Below are positions 55,631 to 64,000 of a stretch of DNA of 64,000 bases, piece after piece. Position numbers and translations under genes: made by a program. Below the pieces are notes generated by a model, which was not told the DNA's origin, did no database searches, and worked only from the letters and a program-made list of their open reading frames with translations. Each line of letters starts with the position of its first letter. Position 1 is the stretch's first letter. Source of the stretch: Psychrobacter pacificensis (lineage in GTDB: Bacteria; Pseudomonadota; Gammaproteobacteria; Pseudomonadales; Moraxellaceae); the NCBI RefSeq assembly GCF_900101915.1, contig NZ_FNAL01000005.1, positions 119,901 to 183,900 of the forward strand, in the 5' to 3' direction.

Positions 55631-56545
55631 CTACAAGTGTTGTATCGATTCATCCCAATAGGGCGGTGAACCGTAATACCCTTCGATAAAATCGATAAAA
55701 CATCTGATTTTGTGCGGCAACAGCTTTCGATGGGCGTACACCGCATACAACCCCAATGTCTCGGGTTCATAATCAGGTAACACCATCATAAGCTTCCCTT
55801 TACTCAGTGCTTCGCTTGCAATAAACGTGGGCTGTAATGCTATTCCAGCGCCAGCCACTGCCGCATTGACAAGCAAATCTCCGTTATTACTGCTCAGCTC
55901 TGGGCTTAGCTGATTGGTCGCATCTAGCCACTGATAAATATCTTCTTTGCCGTATTTTTCCATATAACTGTAATGCAAATACCGATGGTTTTTTAGGTCT
56001 TCAGGTTTGCTGGGCACGCCATATTTCTCTAGATAGGCAGGGGAAGCACACAAGATGACGCGGACAGGCGCAACTTGCTTAGCAATCAGTGACGAGCTTT
56101 TGAGCTGACCGATGCGCAGCGCCACATCAAATCCTTCTTCAACGATATCTACTTTGCGGTCGTTGAGCTGCAAATCGACATTGACCGAAGGATAACGTGT
56201 CTGAAAATCCGTCACCAATTTTGCCATATGTTTGAGGGCAAAGGACACAGGCGCGCTTATTCTCAATGTGCCTTTTGGGTTCTGCTGAAACCCACCTAAT
56301 TTGGACTCCATATCATCGATACTGAGTAACACTTGCTGTGCATGCTCGAAATAGTGAGTACCTGCCTCCGTCAGACTGACTTTACGGGTCGTGCGGTTCA
56401 GTAAGCGTATATCCAGTCGCTCTTCTAGCTTTGACACATATTTGCTCACCAACTGCGGCGACAGTTGCATGGCTGTAGCGGCATTGCTAAAACTGCCCTC
56501 AATCACCACTGATACAAACGCCCGCATCGCATCAATTCTATCCAT
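55631..56545 (-). CDS. LysR-family regulator
   Basis: 304 residues. Helix-turn-helix at the N-terminus (FSNAATAMQLSPQLVSKYVS) and the CrgA-type effector domain (KGTLRISAPVSFALKHMAKL, RIGQLKSSSLIAKQ). It converges on the porin gene. The target is unknown; control of the porin or of genes to its right is possible. Confidence 0.88.
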   Translation of the reverse strand: MDRIDAMRAFVSVVIEGSFSNAATAMQLSPQLVSKYVSKLEERLDIRLLNRTTRKVSLTEAGTHYFEHAQQVLLSIDDMESKLGGFQQNPKGTLRISAPVSFALKHMAKLVTDFQTRYPSVNVDLQLNDRKVDIVEEGFDVALRIGQLKSSSLIAKQVAPVRVILCASPAYLEKYGVPSKPEDLKNHRYLHYSYMEKYGKEDIYQWLDATNQLSPELSSNNGDLLVNAAVAGAGIALQPTFIASEALSKGKLMMVLPDYEPETLGLYAVYAHRKLLPHKIRCFIDFIEGYYGSPPYWDESIQHL

Positions 56546-56697
56546 TATTCAGGTTTTCCTTCCAGCGGTTATCAATATTCTCTCGTCAGTCATCTTACGC
56601 TGTTGCTTCACCGATAGTAAAGTCGTGCGTTCTATTGACCTTGGATAGCAGCGTTGATTTTTCATCTAAAATGTTTCTATTTAATATAAATGATAAT

Positions 56698-57332
56698 GGG
56701 GCTGTAGTAGATAAGCACTATGCTAGACTACTTTTATGAAGATAACCCGTTGTAAACTAAGTAAAAAAGTACAGCGAAGGCTGTTAGGGTTTTTCACAGC
56801 TGAAGTGACTGCTAGAACAGCCGCAGATTTGCTTGATATTCAGCCTAATACTGCTGCACTTTTTTATCATAAAATAAGACTTGTGATAGATGACCATCTC
56901 TCATTAGAAGCTGATGAGCTTTTTGATGGTGAGGTCGAATTAGATGAAAGTTACTTTGGCGGTGTACACAAAGGTAAAAAAGGTCGCGGGGTCGTAGCAG
57001 ACACCAAGCAGACCACGCTAATGCCTGCCATTAAGCGTAACATCAAGCCTGACAGCTTTGTTTATACGGATAGCTATCGAAGTTACAATGCACTGGATGT
57101 GAGCGAGTTTAAACATTTCAGAGTCAATCACTCTATAGAGTTTATTTGCGGTAAAAACAATCACATCAATGGCATTGAGAACTTTTGGAATCAGTCTAAA
57201 TGAACACTCAGAAAGTATAATGGAATCGATAAGAAGCACTTCCATTTATTTTTAAAAGAGTGTGAGTTTAGATTCAACTATGGTTCACCATCTAATCAGC
57301 TGAAAACCTTGAGAAAATGGTGTGATATTTAA
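56698..57332 (+). mobile_element. IS1595-family (IS1016-like) element, copy 1, right end lost
   Basis: The left end GGGGCTGTAGTAGATAAG at 56698 matches the left end of the copy at 63539 (GGGGCTGTCCTAGATAAG). No matching right inverted repeat follows the transposase; foreign sequence begins directly after its stop at 57332. The element is therefore truncated on the right. Confidence 0.75.
56736..57332 (+). pseudogene. IS1595-family transposase, broken by an internal deletion and a nonsense codon
   Basis: Starts MKITRCKLSKKVQRRLLGFF. DDE motifs are partly intact: VELDESYFGG, SFVYTDSYRSYNALDVSEFK and NHINGIENFWNQSK. Two lesions are seen. A stretch of about 20 residues expected after KKGRG is missing in frame. 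A TGA at 57201-57203 stands where relatives have Arg, after which the same frame reads TLRKYNGIDKKHFHLFLKEC to the natural stop. It cannot make a full enzyme. Confidence 0.87.
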
Positions 57333-57943
57333 TCCTTGAAGAAATTCAATCTGCAATCGTCTTTGCTTATACTGCTTTAGAAGCACTTGCTAATCTTAGT
57401 ATTCCTCATGGGCACATTTACCAAGCTAAGAAAAACTCAAAAGGTATTATAGAGTCATACGATAAAGTAGCCATTAAGCGGTGGCTTAGTTTAAAAACTA
57501 AGATTAAATACATTCTTCCTGAGTTGTACGAAACTAAGGCTGTAGAAAAGCAAAAATGGTGGGGACATTTTGTTACTCTTGAAGAGTACAGAAATGAGAT
57601 AATCCACCAGAAATCTATCGATGCAACTGAGTTTTATAAAGCATATTTCAAAGACTCTATTTTTAATATTATCAACTGCATATAGTCGAACCACTATTAA
57701 AGTGTTACAGCGTTAGACTCGTTTAGCCTACTACTGTAGTACCTGCACTCGTCTGCCTTGTACCACTTTTAATATTGATTGACTATAGAGCCCGTAATAT
57801 CATTTTTCTACGTAGCTCATCAGGCTAATGGTAAAACTAATGAAGTGTGGCCTTGGTTAAAAGACCATATTGATATTCCATCGGTAGAGTTTCAGCAAAA
57901 TCAATTTGAAGTTACTGGGAGTGTTCATCAAGGCTTCAACTAA
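57326..57943 (+). pseudogene. HEPN-like gene, 5' truncated and interrupted by a miniature element
   Basis: Frame 57326-57685 reads ILEEIQSAIVFAYTALEALA and later LEEYRNEIIHQKS, then stops at a TAG supplied by the inserted element. After the element, the same frame resumes at 57788 (EPVISFFYVAHQANGKTNEV) and ends at TAA 57941-57943. Removing 105 bases (element plus one TA) joins the two parts in frame. The all-helical character, the TALEALAN segment and an R-N-x3-H motif (RNEIIH) suggest a HEPN domain; this is a tentative reading. No start codon is present because the IS1595 remnant abuts the 5' side. Confidence 0.6.
57681..57787. repeat. 107-bp MITE-like element, copy 2, inserted in the HEPN-like gene
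   Basis: Begins TATAGTCGAACCACTATTAA and ends TTTAATATTGATTGACTATA, imperfect inverted ends. Same length as the copy at 29700-29806. The flanking TA is duplicated (57681-57682 and 57786-57787), as expected from the reading frame that is restored by removing one TA plus the element. TA duplication is typical of IS630/Tc1-type elements. Confidence 0.82.
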
Positions 57944-57954
57944 TCGTTATAATA

Positions 57955-57988
57955 AGCCATTAAAATATACAAAAAATGGCTGTTTTTT
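57955..57988 (+). terminator. rho-independent terminator after the HEPN-like gene
   Basis: AGCCATT at 57955-57961 pairs with AATGGCT at 57975-57981, followed by G and seven T. It lies 12 bases after the stop of the interrupted gene, confirming the natural 3' end of that gene. Nothing else is seen up to 58145 apart from a TTTCCAC/GTGGAAA hairpin around the PAP2 stop. Confidence 0.8.
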
Positions 57989-58145
57989 TAACTTTTTATT
58001 TCAGGAGCTATTTGATTTTCTTAATGATCCGTGGGTATAACTCTGATCATTGCCTAACTTATTTCATGATGACATCAAAGAGTACATTTAGCCAGTTATA
58101 AGCGCTGAGCGTTTTATACCTTCCAAGCCAACTTAGTTTCCACCA

Positions 58146-59141
58146 CTACCCAAGCAGTGGAAACTGATACATATTGGCATAAATCAGTGTGGCCACAAAC
58201 ACCATGATGACGCCCAGCCATACCAGTGAGATTTGTCCTTTTGACCATGACATGTGCCAATTAATCTTACCCCTTGCGGTCAGCCACTCCGTCACACTGA
58301 TCGCAATGATCAGCCACAGCGACCCCACCAAAAACCCGCCTAGCACATCGCTCAGATAGTGCTCGTTTAACACGATTCTACTCAGTCCAATCAGCACACA
58401 CAGCAAAACAGCCAGTGAGAGCAGCCGGACTTGACGAACAAAGCGACTGCTAAAACGAATCGCCATATAACCCAAAAACCCATAGAGCGCGATGCTGACC
58501 GTCGCATGACCACTTGGGAATGAGTAGGTATGCTCATGCAACAAAATATCGACAGGGCGTGCGCGTTGAAACACCATTTTATTCACAAAGGTAAAGGCTG
58601 TGCTGCCGATGGTCGAGACCAGTAGTCCTATAATGACGTAAGGCCGGCGCACCACCATACACAAAATGGCAGTCAGTACGACAATCAGGCAAGTGACGGG
58701 CGTAGAGCCCAAACTGGTGATCAACACAAAGATATCTATGATGCCAGACTCGCGCAGTACGCTCATATGCTGCGATACAAACAAATCAGTGGTCACGATA
58801 GAGTCGGCCTCCACCACATCCTCAACCAAACCTGCAAACACTGCCAAAATATATACATTGAGCAGCGTTAAAACCGTGAGTATCAGACCAGAAAAATGAC
58901 CGCGGGCAAAGCGCTTGGCGATAAAGCCAAACAATACAGGGTATTTGTCCTGTAAACGTGTGATCAAGGGTAGGCGGGCGATATGTCCACGCAGCCACAG
59001 CTCACCGCGTGAGATCAGACTGAGCGCGGGCTTGCCATAATGAATCAATACATATTGTAGCACCCACAAGAAAACAACGATGGACAATAGCGCCATCGCC
59101 AAACTGAATAACTGCTGGTTTTCTTGTATAAATGCGATCAT
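58146..59141 (-). CDS. PAP2-family membrane phosphatase
   Basis: 331 residues if begun at the ATG at 59141 (MIAFIQENQQLF); two in-frame starts further upstream are possible and none has a good ribosome site. Multiple membrane segments. The three phosphatase motifs are complete: KMVFQRARP, PSGH (YSFPSGHATVS) and SRIVLNEHYLSD with the catalytic His and Asp. An N-terminal extension of about 100 residues includes two more membrane helices. Members dephosphorylate lipid phosphates such as undecaprenyl pyrophosphate or phosphatidate at the membrane. Confidence 0.88.
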   Translation of the reverse strand: MIAFIQENQQLFSLAMALLSIVVFLWVLQYVLIHYGKPALSLISRGELWLRGHIARLPLITRLQDKYPVLFGFIAKRFARGHFSGLILTVLTLLNVYILAVFAGLVEDVVEADSIVTTDLFVSQHMSVLRESGIIDIFVLITSLGSTPVTCLIVVLTAILCMVVRRPYVIIGLLVSTIGSTAFTFVNKMVFQRARPVDILLHEHTYSFPSGHATVSIALYGFLGYMAIRFSSRFVRQVRLLSLAVLLCVLIGLSRIVLNEHYLSDVLGGFLVGSLWLIIAISVTEWLTARGKINWHMSWSKGQISLVWLGVIMVFVATLIYANMYQFPLLG

Positions 59142-59527
59142 GAACAGAGAAGCCTTTGTGTCGTGCGTCATAAAAATGGGACAGATGGAGGTGGCTTGGC
59201 AACGCGCCAAATAATAAATGCCGAATATCAAATACCAGATACTAAATCAGAAGCGGCTGCTACTGTAGCAGACCTATTGATGATTGCTGTCTGCTTTTGT
59301 TTACGGTGTGTCAATGCAGAAAAACCCCATTGATGAGATGACTGACCAGACTCTTTTCTTCAGACCCTTACTATGTTTGATAGTCTTGGTGTCCAACCAA
59401 TTAACAACACTACGTTGATAATTATTCAATATAACTTGGCTTACTCTTCCATAACGATGATAGTAAAGTATGTTTATACCAATATCTAAACACTTTATCT
59501 TACTATTACGTTATGGAGTACTCATCA
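59142..59527. other. Intergenic region between PAP2 and DoxX genes
   Basis: 386 bases, no gene, repeat or clear terminator recognised. It must contain the two divergent promoters. Confidence 0.4.
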
Positions 59528-59980
59528 ATGCAATCCTCATTATTCAATAGAGTTTTAACATCGAAAGCTGGCACAGCTGCCTTAATCCTTCGTGTACCTG
59601 TGGGCCTAATTTTGATGGCACATGGCGCGCAAAAGCTATTTGGCTGGTTTGGCGGCAATGGGCTGGCAGGTACGGCAGGCTGGTTGAGCAGTATGGGTAT
59701 GGAGCCCGGCTACCTGATGGCTATCTTAGCAGGCGGTGCTGAGTTTTTTGGTGGTCTTGCGTTAGTATTAGGATTATTAACGAGACCTGCAGCATTGATC
59801 GCCGCTTTTACGATGTTAGTTGCTATTTTTTCTGTCCATATCGGTAGTGGCTTATTCATTGCCAATGGCGGCTACGAATATGCATTGACCTTGATGGTGG
59901 CGCTGCTGGCACTGGTGGTACAAGGTGGCGGTGCGATAAGTATGGATAAGGTATTATCAAAAAATCTAGGGCGAGCTTAA
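59528..59980 (+). CDS. DoxX-family membrane protein
   Basis: 150 residues from the ATG at 59528, with GGAG nine bases upstream; an ATG five codons earlier overlaps that GGAG. Four membrane segments; LRVPVGLILMAHGAQKLFGW and GGAEFFGGLALVLGLLTRPA are the family hallmarks. DoxX-type proteins are linked to redox and thiol homeostasis in some bacteria. It precedes a DODA-type dioxygenase gene by 136 bases. Confidence 0.9.
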   Translation: MQSSLFNRVLTSKAGTAALILRVPVGLILMAHGAQKLFGWFGGNGLAGTAGWLSSMGMEPGYLMAILAGGAEFFGGLALVLGLLTRPAALIAAFTMLVAIFSVHIGSGLFIANGGYEYALTLMVALLALVVQGGGAISMDKVLSKNLGRA

Positions 59981-60116
59981 GCGGATTGTGTAATAGTTAC
60001 CTTTAATGGCTATCAGTAACACTAAAAAAGTGTCACCTTCAAGATCGTCATGACTTACATTAACCGTTTCATATCAACCAATAAAACCATCTTATAAAAG
60101 TGACAAGGAGAAAGTG

Positions 60117-60941
60117 ATGAGCATATACGCATCTAACGGGGCAGTGAGCCTGCCTGTATTCTTTATACCGCATGGCGCAGGACCTTGTTTTTTTATGGAT
60201 TGGCAACCTGCGGATACATGGGACGGTATGGCAAGTTTTTTAGCGAGCATTACCACTCGATTACCTGAGCGACCAAAGGCTATTTTAATCATTAGCGGCC
60301 ATTGGCAGACGCCTGAATTTCGTATCACCTCTGGCGCAAAACCTGATCTGATTTACGATTATTATGGCTTTCCTGAGCATACTTATGATTTGGCTTACCC
60401 GGCATCAGGTGCGCCCGCGTTGTCTGAGCGAGTCAGTAATCTGCTGACAGCGGCAGGCATTCCAAATGAGCAAGATGCGGCGCGTGGATTTGATCACGGC
60501 GTCTTTATACCGTTAAAGGTAATGTTCCCTGAGGCAGATATTCCCGTGGTACAGATGTCACTACGTAATGATCTCGACCCAGAAGCGCATCTGGCAGCAG
60601 GTCAAGCCCTGCAATCATTACGCCAAGAAGGGGTGTTGATCATCGGTAGCGGTATGAGCTTTCATAATATGCGCGGCTATGGTGATGCAAACTTCACCGC
60701 ACCGTCTGAAGTTTTTGACGACTGGCTGACCGATATTGTTGCAGCGGATGCGGAGACGCGGTGGTCAGCACTGGCTAACTGGTCAAAAGCCCCTTATGCA
60801 ATGGCCTCACATCCATTAGGCGCAGAGGAGCATTTGCTACCGCTGATGGTGGCAGCAGGTGCAGCAGGCAATGATAAGGGGGATAAAATTTACTCTGAGC
60901 AAGTGCTAAAAACGCAGCTATCTGCTTTTCAGTTTGGATAA
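60117..60941 (+). CDS. Class III extradiol ring-cleavage dioxygenase, DODA/YgiD-like
   Basis: 274 residues from the ATG at 60117, placed by AAGGAG six bases upstream. LigB-superfamily fold with metal-binding and catalytic histidines in FIPHGAGPCFF, ISGHWQTPEF, FDHGVFIPLKVMFPEADIPV and ASHPLGAEEHLLPLMVAAGA. The family acts on catechols such as DOPA in plants and bacteria; the physiological substrate in bacteria is often unknown. It stands after doxX. Confidence 0.92.
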   Translation: MSIYASNGAVSLPVFFIPHGAGPCFFMDWQPADTWDGMASFLASITTRLPERPKAILIISGHWQTPEFRITSGAKPDLIYDYYGFPEHTYDLAYPASGAPALSERVSNLLTAAGIPNEQDAARGFDHGVFIPLKVMFPEADIPVVQMSLRNDLDPEAHLAAGQALQSLRQEGVLIIGSGMSFHNMRGYGDANFTAPSEVFDDWLTDIVAADAETRWSALANWSKAPYAMASHPLGAEEHLLPLMVAAGAAGNDKGDKIYSEQVLKTQLSAFQFG

Positions 60942-61020
60942 AGTCCAAGTAGAGAACGCCATTCAGCTGATCACTTGAAAAAGAGGGCGTGATGACCAAT
61001 AAAAAAATACGCTACTGTAG

Positions 61021-61161
61021 AGTGAAACCATTATAAAAATGGTATAGCAAGATTAAACGCTATTTTTCGCAGCCTCTGGAGACGCAGTCACAGCAAGCAA
61101 GAAAAATAGCGTTTAATCGAGCGCGTTTCCTATGCTGTATCAATTTTATTGAGGTTCTACT
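61021..61161. repeat. 147-bp MITE-like element, copy 2
   Basis: 141 bases identical to 12810-12950 except one base at 61106. The internal 18-base inverted repeat GATTAAACGCTATTTTTC with its complement is perfect here. The outermost bases differ (TGTAG and TACTGTA in place of TATAG and TACTATA). It lies between the DODA-type dioxygenase and carboxypeptidase genes and disrupts neither. Confidence 0.88.
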
Positions 61162-61264
61162 GTATTAGATTGGCCCATATCTAGCATAAAACAGACTATC
61201 ATATGTCTTTATGCCTCAATTGAGCTTATCAAATCCACTCATCACAACCCATCAAGGAGCGATC

Positions 61265-62392
61265 ATGCGTATTACTGCCAATTTTGACGCAGGTAATATT
61301 GACGTACTTAATATAGAAGATAAAAATAATATTCAGCTCGCCATTCGTCCAGACGTTGGCGAAGAATTTTTCCAATGGTTTAACTTCCGTCTCTCTGGCG
61401 AGGTTGGAGAGGAGTACGTTCTTCATATTATGAATGCAGGGGAGGCTTCCTATCTCGAAGGGTGGGAGAATTATCAAGCAGTCGCTTCCTACGATCGTCA
61501 GCATTGGTTCCGTTTGCCTACTTCTTACCAAGATGGCAAATTAACCATCGTGGCAGAGCTGGCGTGCGAAACCATCCAAATTGCTTATTTTGCCCCTTAT
61601 AGTTATGAGCGTCATCAAGATTTATTAGCCGCTGTACAGACACATCCGCTAGTGACGCTAGAGCATTTGGGTGACACGCTGGATAAGCGTGACCTTACTT
61701 TGGTCAAAATTGGTGATGGCGATACTAATAAACGCAATATTTGGATCACTGCGCGTCAGCATCCGGGTGAAACGATGGCGGAATGGCTGGTCGAAGGTTT
61801 GCTCTATAGCTTGTTAGACAGCGACAATGCCAATAGCAGGCTGTTATTAGATAAAGCCAATTTCTATATTGTGCCCAATATGAATCCTGATGGCAGTGTA
61901 CGCGGTCATCTACGTACGAACGCCGCAGGTACGAACCTAAACCGTGAGTGGGCAAGTCCAAGCTTGGACAAAAGCCCTGAAGTGTTTTATGTGATTAAGA
62001 AGATGGAAGAGACGGGCGTTGATCTGTTTTATGATGTGCATGGCGATGAAGCATTGCCGTATGCATTCCTTGCGGGCTCTCAAGGCACGCCGAATTATAA
62101 CGAGCGCCTTGCACATCTACGTGATCGGTTTTCAGACGCATTGAAATTAGCCAGTGCTGACTTTCAGACCGAGGCCGGCTATGAGATTGATGCGCCAGGT
62201 AAGGCGAACATGACGCTTGCAACCCACTGGGTCGCTGAGCGTTTTGATTGTCTTGCCAATACGTTAGAGATGCCATTTAAAGACAACGATAATCTACCTG
62301 ATACAGAGATGGGCTGGTCACCAGAGCGTTCTATTCAGTTAGGGGAAGCATCGCTTATCGCCATGCTAGCCGTCGTTGACGATTTACGTTAA
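61265..62392 (+). CDS. M14-family zinc carboxypeptidase
   Basis: 375 residues from the ATG at 61265, chosen for AAGGAG upstream. An N-terminal beta domain (about 1-120) precedes the M14 catalytic domain: zinc ligands in RQHPGETMAEWLVEG (HxxE) and the His of LFYDVHGDEALPYAF, substrate-binding VPNMNPDGSVRG and TNAAGTNLNREW, and the C-terminal LEMPFKDND with the catalytic Glu region. There is no signal peptide, so it is cytoplasmic. It belongs to the deacylase-like M14 branch found in proteobacteria. Confidence 0.9.
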   Translation: MRITANFDAGNIDVLNIEDKNNIQLAIRPDVGEEFFQWFNFRLSGEVGEEYVLHIMNAGEASYLEGWENYQAVASYDRQHWFRLPTSYQDGKLTIVAELACETIQIAYFAPYSYERHQDLLAAVQTHPLVTLEHLGDTLDKRDLTLVKIGDGDTNKRNIWITARQHPGETMAEWLVEGLLYSLLDSDNANSRLLLDKANFYIVPNMNPDGSVRGHLRTNAAGTNLNREWASPSLDKSPEVFYVIKKMEETGVDLFYDVHGDEALPYAFLAGSQGTPNYNERLAHLRDRFSDALKLASADFQTEAGYEIDAPGKANMTLATHWVAERFDCLANTLEMPFKDNDNLPDTEMGWSPERSIQLGEASLIAMLAVVDDLR

Positions 62393-62431
62393 TTGACGCT
62401 AACTGAAGATTTAGATAGACAGTCGTTGTTC

Positions 62432-62466
62432 AAACGCTAGTAAGTACTCACTTACTAGCGTTTTTT
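62432..62466 (+). terminator. rho-independent terminator after the carboxypeptidase gene
   Basis: AAACGCTAGTAAG and CTTACTAGCGTTT form a perfect 13-base stem with a six-base loop and a T run. Confidence 0.9.
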
Positions 62467-62678
62467 ATTTATCAGATATTTATGTGTATAGTTATGATTT
62501 TCCTATAGTAAACAATTATATAAAGCGTTCGCCACTTTTAAAATAATACTGAAAAATGATCAATAGTGGCTGTATGAAGTACAACACTTTCATAACAATG
62601 GATACCATGACGGCGGATAAAATGTAGCGTGTACCTAATAATATAACCATAAGTTAAATAATCAGGATGGTTGCAATC

Positions 62679-63533
62679 ATGAGTAAAACTAAAACAATTT
62701 TAATTACCGGTAGCACAGATGGCATTGGTAAGTTGGCTGCTTTAAAGCTAGCAGAGGCTGGGCATCAAGTGTACCTGCATGGCCGCGATGCTGACAAACT
62801 TGCCAGCGTCATTGCAGAAGTTCAAGCAGGGGCAACAGGCGATGCGGTAGATCATATTGATGGATTTGTCGCTGATTTCTCTGACTTAACAGATGTACTC
62901 AAGATGGCCACAGACGTCAATGAAAAGCTACCAAAGCTGGATGTATTGATAAACAACGCAGGGATTTATACCACGGCATCAGCGATAACTAAAGATGGTT
63001 TGGACGTACGCTTTGTGGTCAATTACCTAGCGCCTTATGAGCTGACCAATGCTTTATTACCGTTACTCAAGCAATCTAATAAAGCGCGTATCGTAAATCT
63101 GAGCTCGGCTGCTCAAGCTCCAATATCATATAAGGCATTTGTAGGACAAGAGCGTCTCGATGACAAAGCTGCCTATGCGCAAAGTAAGCTGGCGCTCACG
63201 ATGTGGAGTATGGATTTGGCAGATAGAGTCGCTAGCGATGGTATCAATGTGATCGCTGTTAACCCAGGCTCACTGCTGAACACCAAGATGGTTGATGAAG
63301 CCTACGGTCATCACTGGTCATCAGCAGATAAAGGCGCAAATATCTTAACGGCATTGGCTGTCTCGGACGAGTTCGCGGACGACACGGGTAAATACTTTGA
63401 CAACGATATCAAAGATGGTGCACATGGCGCTGCTAGGGGCGAATTTGGTCAACCGCATGCCGATGCGTTAGACAAAGAAGCCATTGCAGAGCTAGAAAGC
63501 CAAACACAGCAGGTGTTACAGTCGTTATATTAA
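62679..63533 (+). CDS. Short-chain dehydrogenase/reductase
   Basis: 284 residues from the ATG at 62679; an ATG at 62667 is an in-frame alternative. NAD(P)-binding TGSTDGIGKLAALKLAEAG, LINNAGIY, VNLSSAAQ with the catalytic Ser, and YAQSKLALTMWS with Tyr and Lys. The sequence resembles the retinol-dehydrogenase/protochlorophyllide-reductase-like SDR group. The substrate is unknown. Its stop codon is followed within six bases by the left end of an IS1595-family element. Confidence 0.9.
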   Translation: MSKTKTILITGSTDGIGKLAALKLAEAGHQVYLHGRDADKLASVIAEVQAGATGDAVDHIDGFVADFSDLTDVLKMATDVNEKLPKLDVLINNAGIYTTASAITKDGLDVRFVVNYLAPYELTNALLPLLKQSNKARIVNLSSAAQAPISYKAFVGQERLDDKAAYAQSKLALTMWSMDLADRVASDGINVIAVNPGSLLNTKMVDEAYGHHWSSADKGANILTALAVSDEFADDTGKYFDNDIKDGAHGAARGEFGQPHADALDKEAIAELESQTQQVLQSLY

Positions 63534-63538
63534 AAATA

Positions 63539-64000
63539 GGGGCTGTCCTAGATAAGTAAAATTATTTAGGATAGTACTATGAGAAAGAGTAAACTAAGTT
63601 GGTATAAACAAAACAGACTCATCGAGCTATTTGTTGCCGGTTCTACCGCGAGAACAGCAGCAAGCCTAATTGGTGTTAATAAAACCACAGCCAGTTATTA
63701 CTTTCATAGGCTACGAGTGCTTATTTACGAGAATAGTCAAGACCCTGGTCTATTTGAAGGCGAAATCGAAGTAGACGAATCATACTTTGGTGGCACTCGT
63801 AAAGGCAAGCGAGGGCGAGGTGCTGGTAGCAAAGTGCCCGTGTTTGGCCTATTAAAGCGTAAGTGAAGCCTGATAGCATTGTTTATACTGACTCATTTAA
63901 AAGCTATAACGCATTAGATGTCAGTGAGTTTACTCATTATCTCATCAACCACTCCAAAACCTTTGTTAATGACAAGAATCATATTAATGGTATAGAGAAC
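63539..64000 (+). mobile_element. IS1595-family element, copy 2 (runs off the right edge)
   Basis: The left end GGGGCTGTCCTAGATAAG at 63539 is followed by a transposase frame from 63579. The element continues past the window. It sits directly behind the SDR stop codon. Confidence 0.8.
63579..64000 (+). pseudogene. IS1595-family transposase with internal deletion and frameshift (partial)
   Basis: The first frame, 63579-63866, reads MRKSKLSWYKQNRLIELFVA, VNKTTASYYFHRL, IEVDESYFGG and KVPVFGLLKRK before a stop. The rest resumes in another frame at about 63866 (KPDSIVYTDSFKSYNALDVS, then NDKNHINGIEN) and is open to the edge. About 20-25 residues between the two parts are missing along with the frame. 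It differs from the deletion in copy 1, which removes an overlapping region in frame. Confidence 0.85.

Noticed and set aside
58135..58165. TTTCCAC/GTGGAAA hairpin around the PAP2 stop codon as a terminator
   Set aside because: No T run follows on the minus strand, so termination is not supported.

Overview
The window looks like a chromosomal segment of a Psychrobacter-type gammaproteobacterium (Moraxellaceae). The assignment is an inference from moderate GC, gene content shared with Acinetobacter and Psychrobacter (a DcaP-type porin, an AAHS-type transporter, tyrosine catabolism genes without hmgA), and short repeats scattered between genes. No rRNA, tRNA, CRISPR array or prophage was seen.

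Layout. 1-3255: 5' part of dnaE (minus strand), running off the left edge. 3.5-9.6 kb: gamma-glutamyltransferase and two large lipoproteins of unknown function. 9.6-12.7 kb: a Spy/CpxP-like protein divergent from a CpxRA-like two-component system. 12.8-15.5 kb: a decay zone holding a 147-bp mobile-type repeat, a trimeric autotransporter remnant and a truncated TRAP receptor gene, interleaved with maiA and an IclR regulator. 13.4-24.4 kb: phenylalanine/tyrosine catabolism (phhA, phhB, tyrB, hpd, maiA, fahA). Homogentisate dioxygenase hmgA is absent, and a small VOC-fold metalloenzyme gene sits next to fahA. 24.5-32.2 kb: iron acquisition (two TonB-dependent receptors, a PvdE/SyrD-like ABC transporter, a siderophore-interacting reductase, two Fur-box-like palindromes). 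32.6-36.2 kb: cytochrome b561, a QseBC/PmrAB-like two-component system and a VIT-family metal transporter. 36.3-40.8 kb: a four-gene minus-strand operon (thermostable-hemolysin family, AMP ligase, TauD-type dioxygenase, SDR) that looks like a small biosynthetic pathway of unknown product. 41.3-42.6 kb: a glutathione transferase and an internally deleted IS3-family element.

42.9-56.5 kb: an Old Yellow Enzyme gene, then an acyl-CoA beta-oxidation cluster (IclR regulator, MFS transporter, acyl-CoA dehydrogenase, enoyl-CoA hydratase, 3-hydroxyacyl-CoA dehydrogenase, 3-oxoadipyl-CoA-type thiolase, acyl-CoA ligase, thioesterase, DcaP-like porin) resembling the dicarboxylic acid (dca) genes of Acinetobacter. 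A repeated ACCGCA-type palindrome occurs three times in its control regions. 56.7-58 kb: a broken IS1595-family transposase abutting a HEPN-like gene that is interrupted by a 107-bp TA-flanked miniature element. 58.1-63.5 kb: PAP2 phosphatase, DoxX, a DODA-type dioxygenase, an M14 carboxypeptidase and an SDR. The window ends inside a second broken IS1595-family copy.

Two families of short inverted-repeat elements (about 147 and 107 bp), both flanked by TA, recur in the window. Copies abut or interrupt three decayed genes, and in one case removing the element on paper restores the reading frame.
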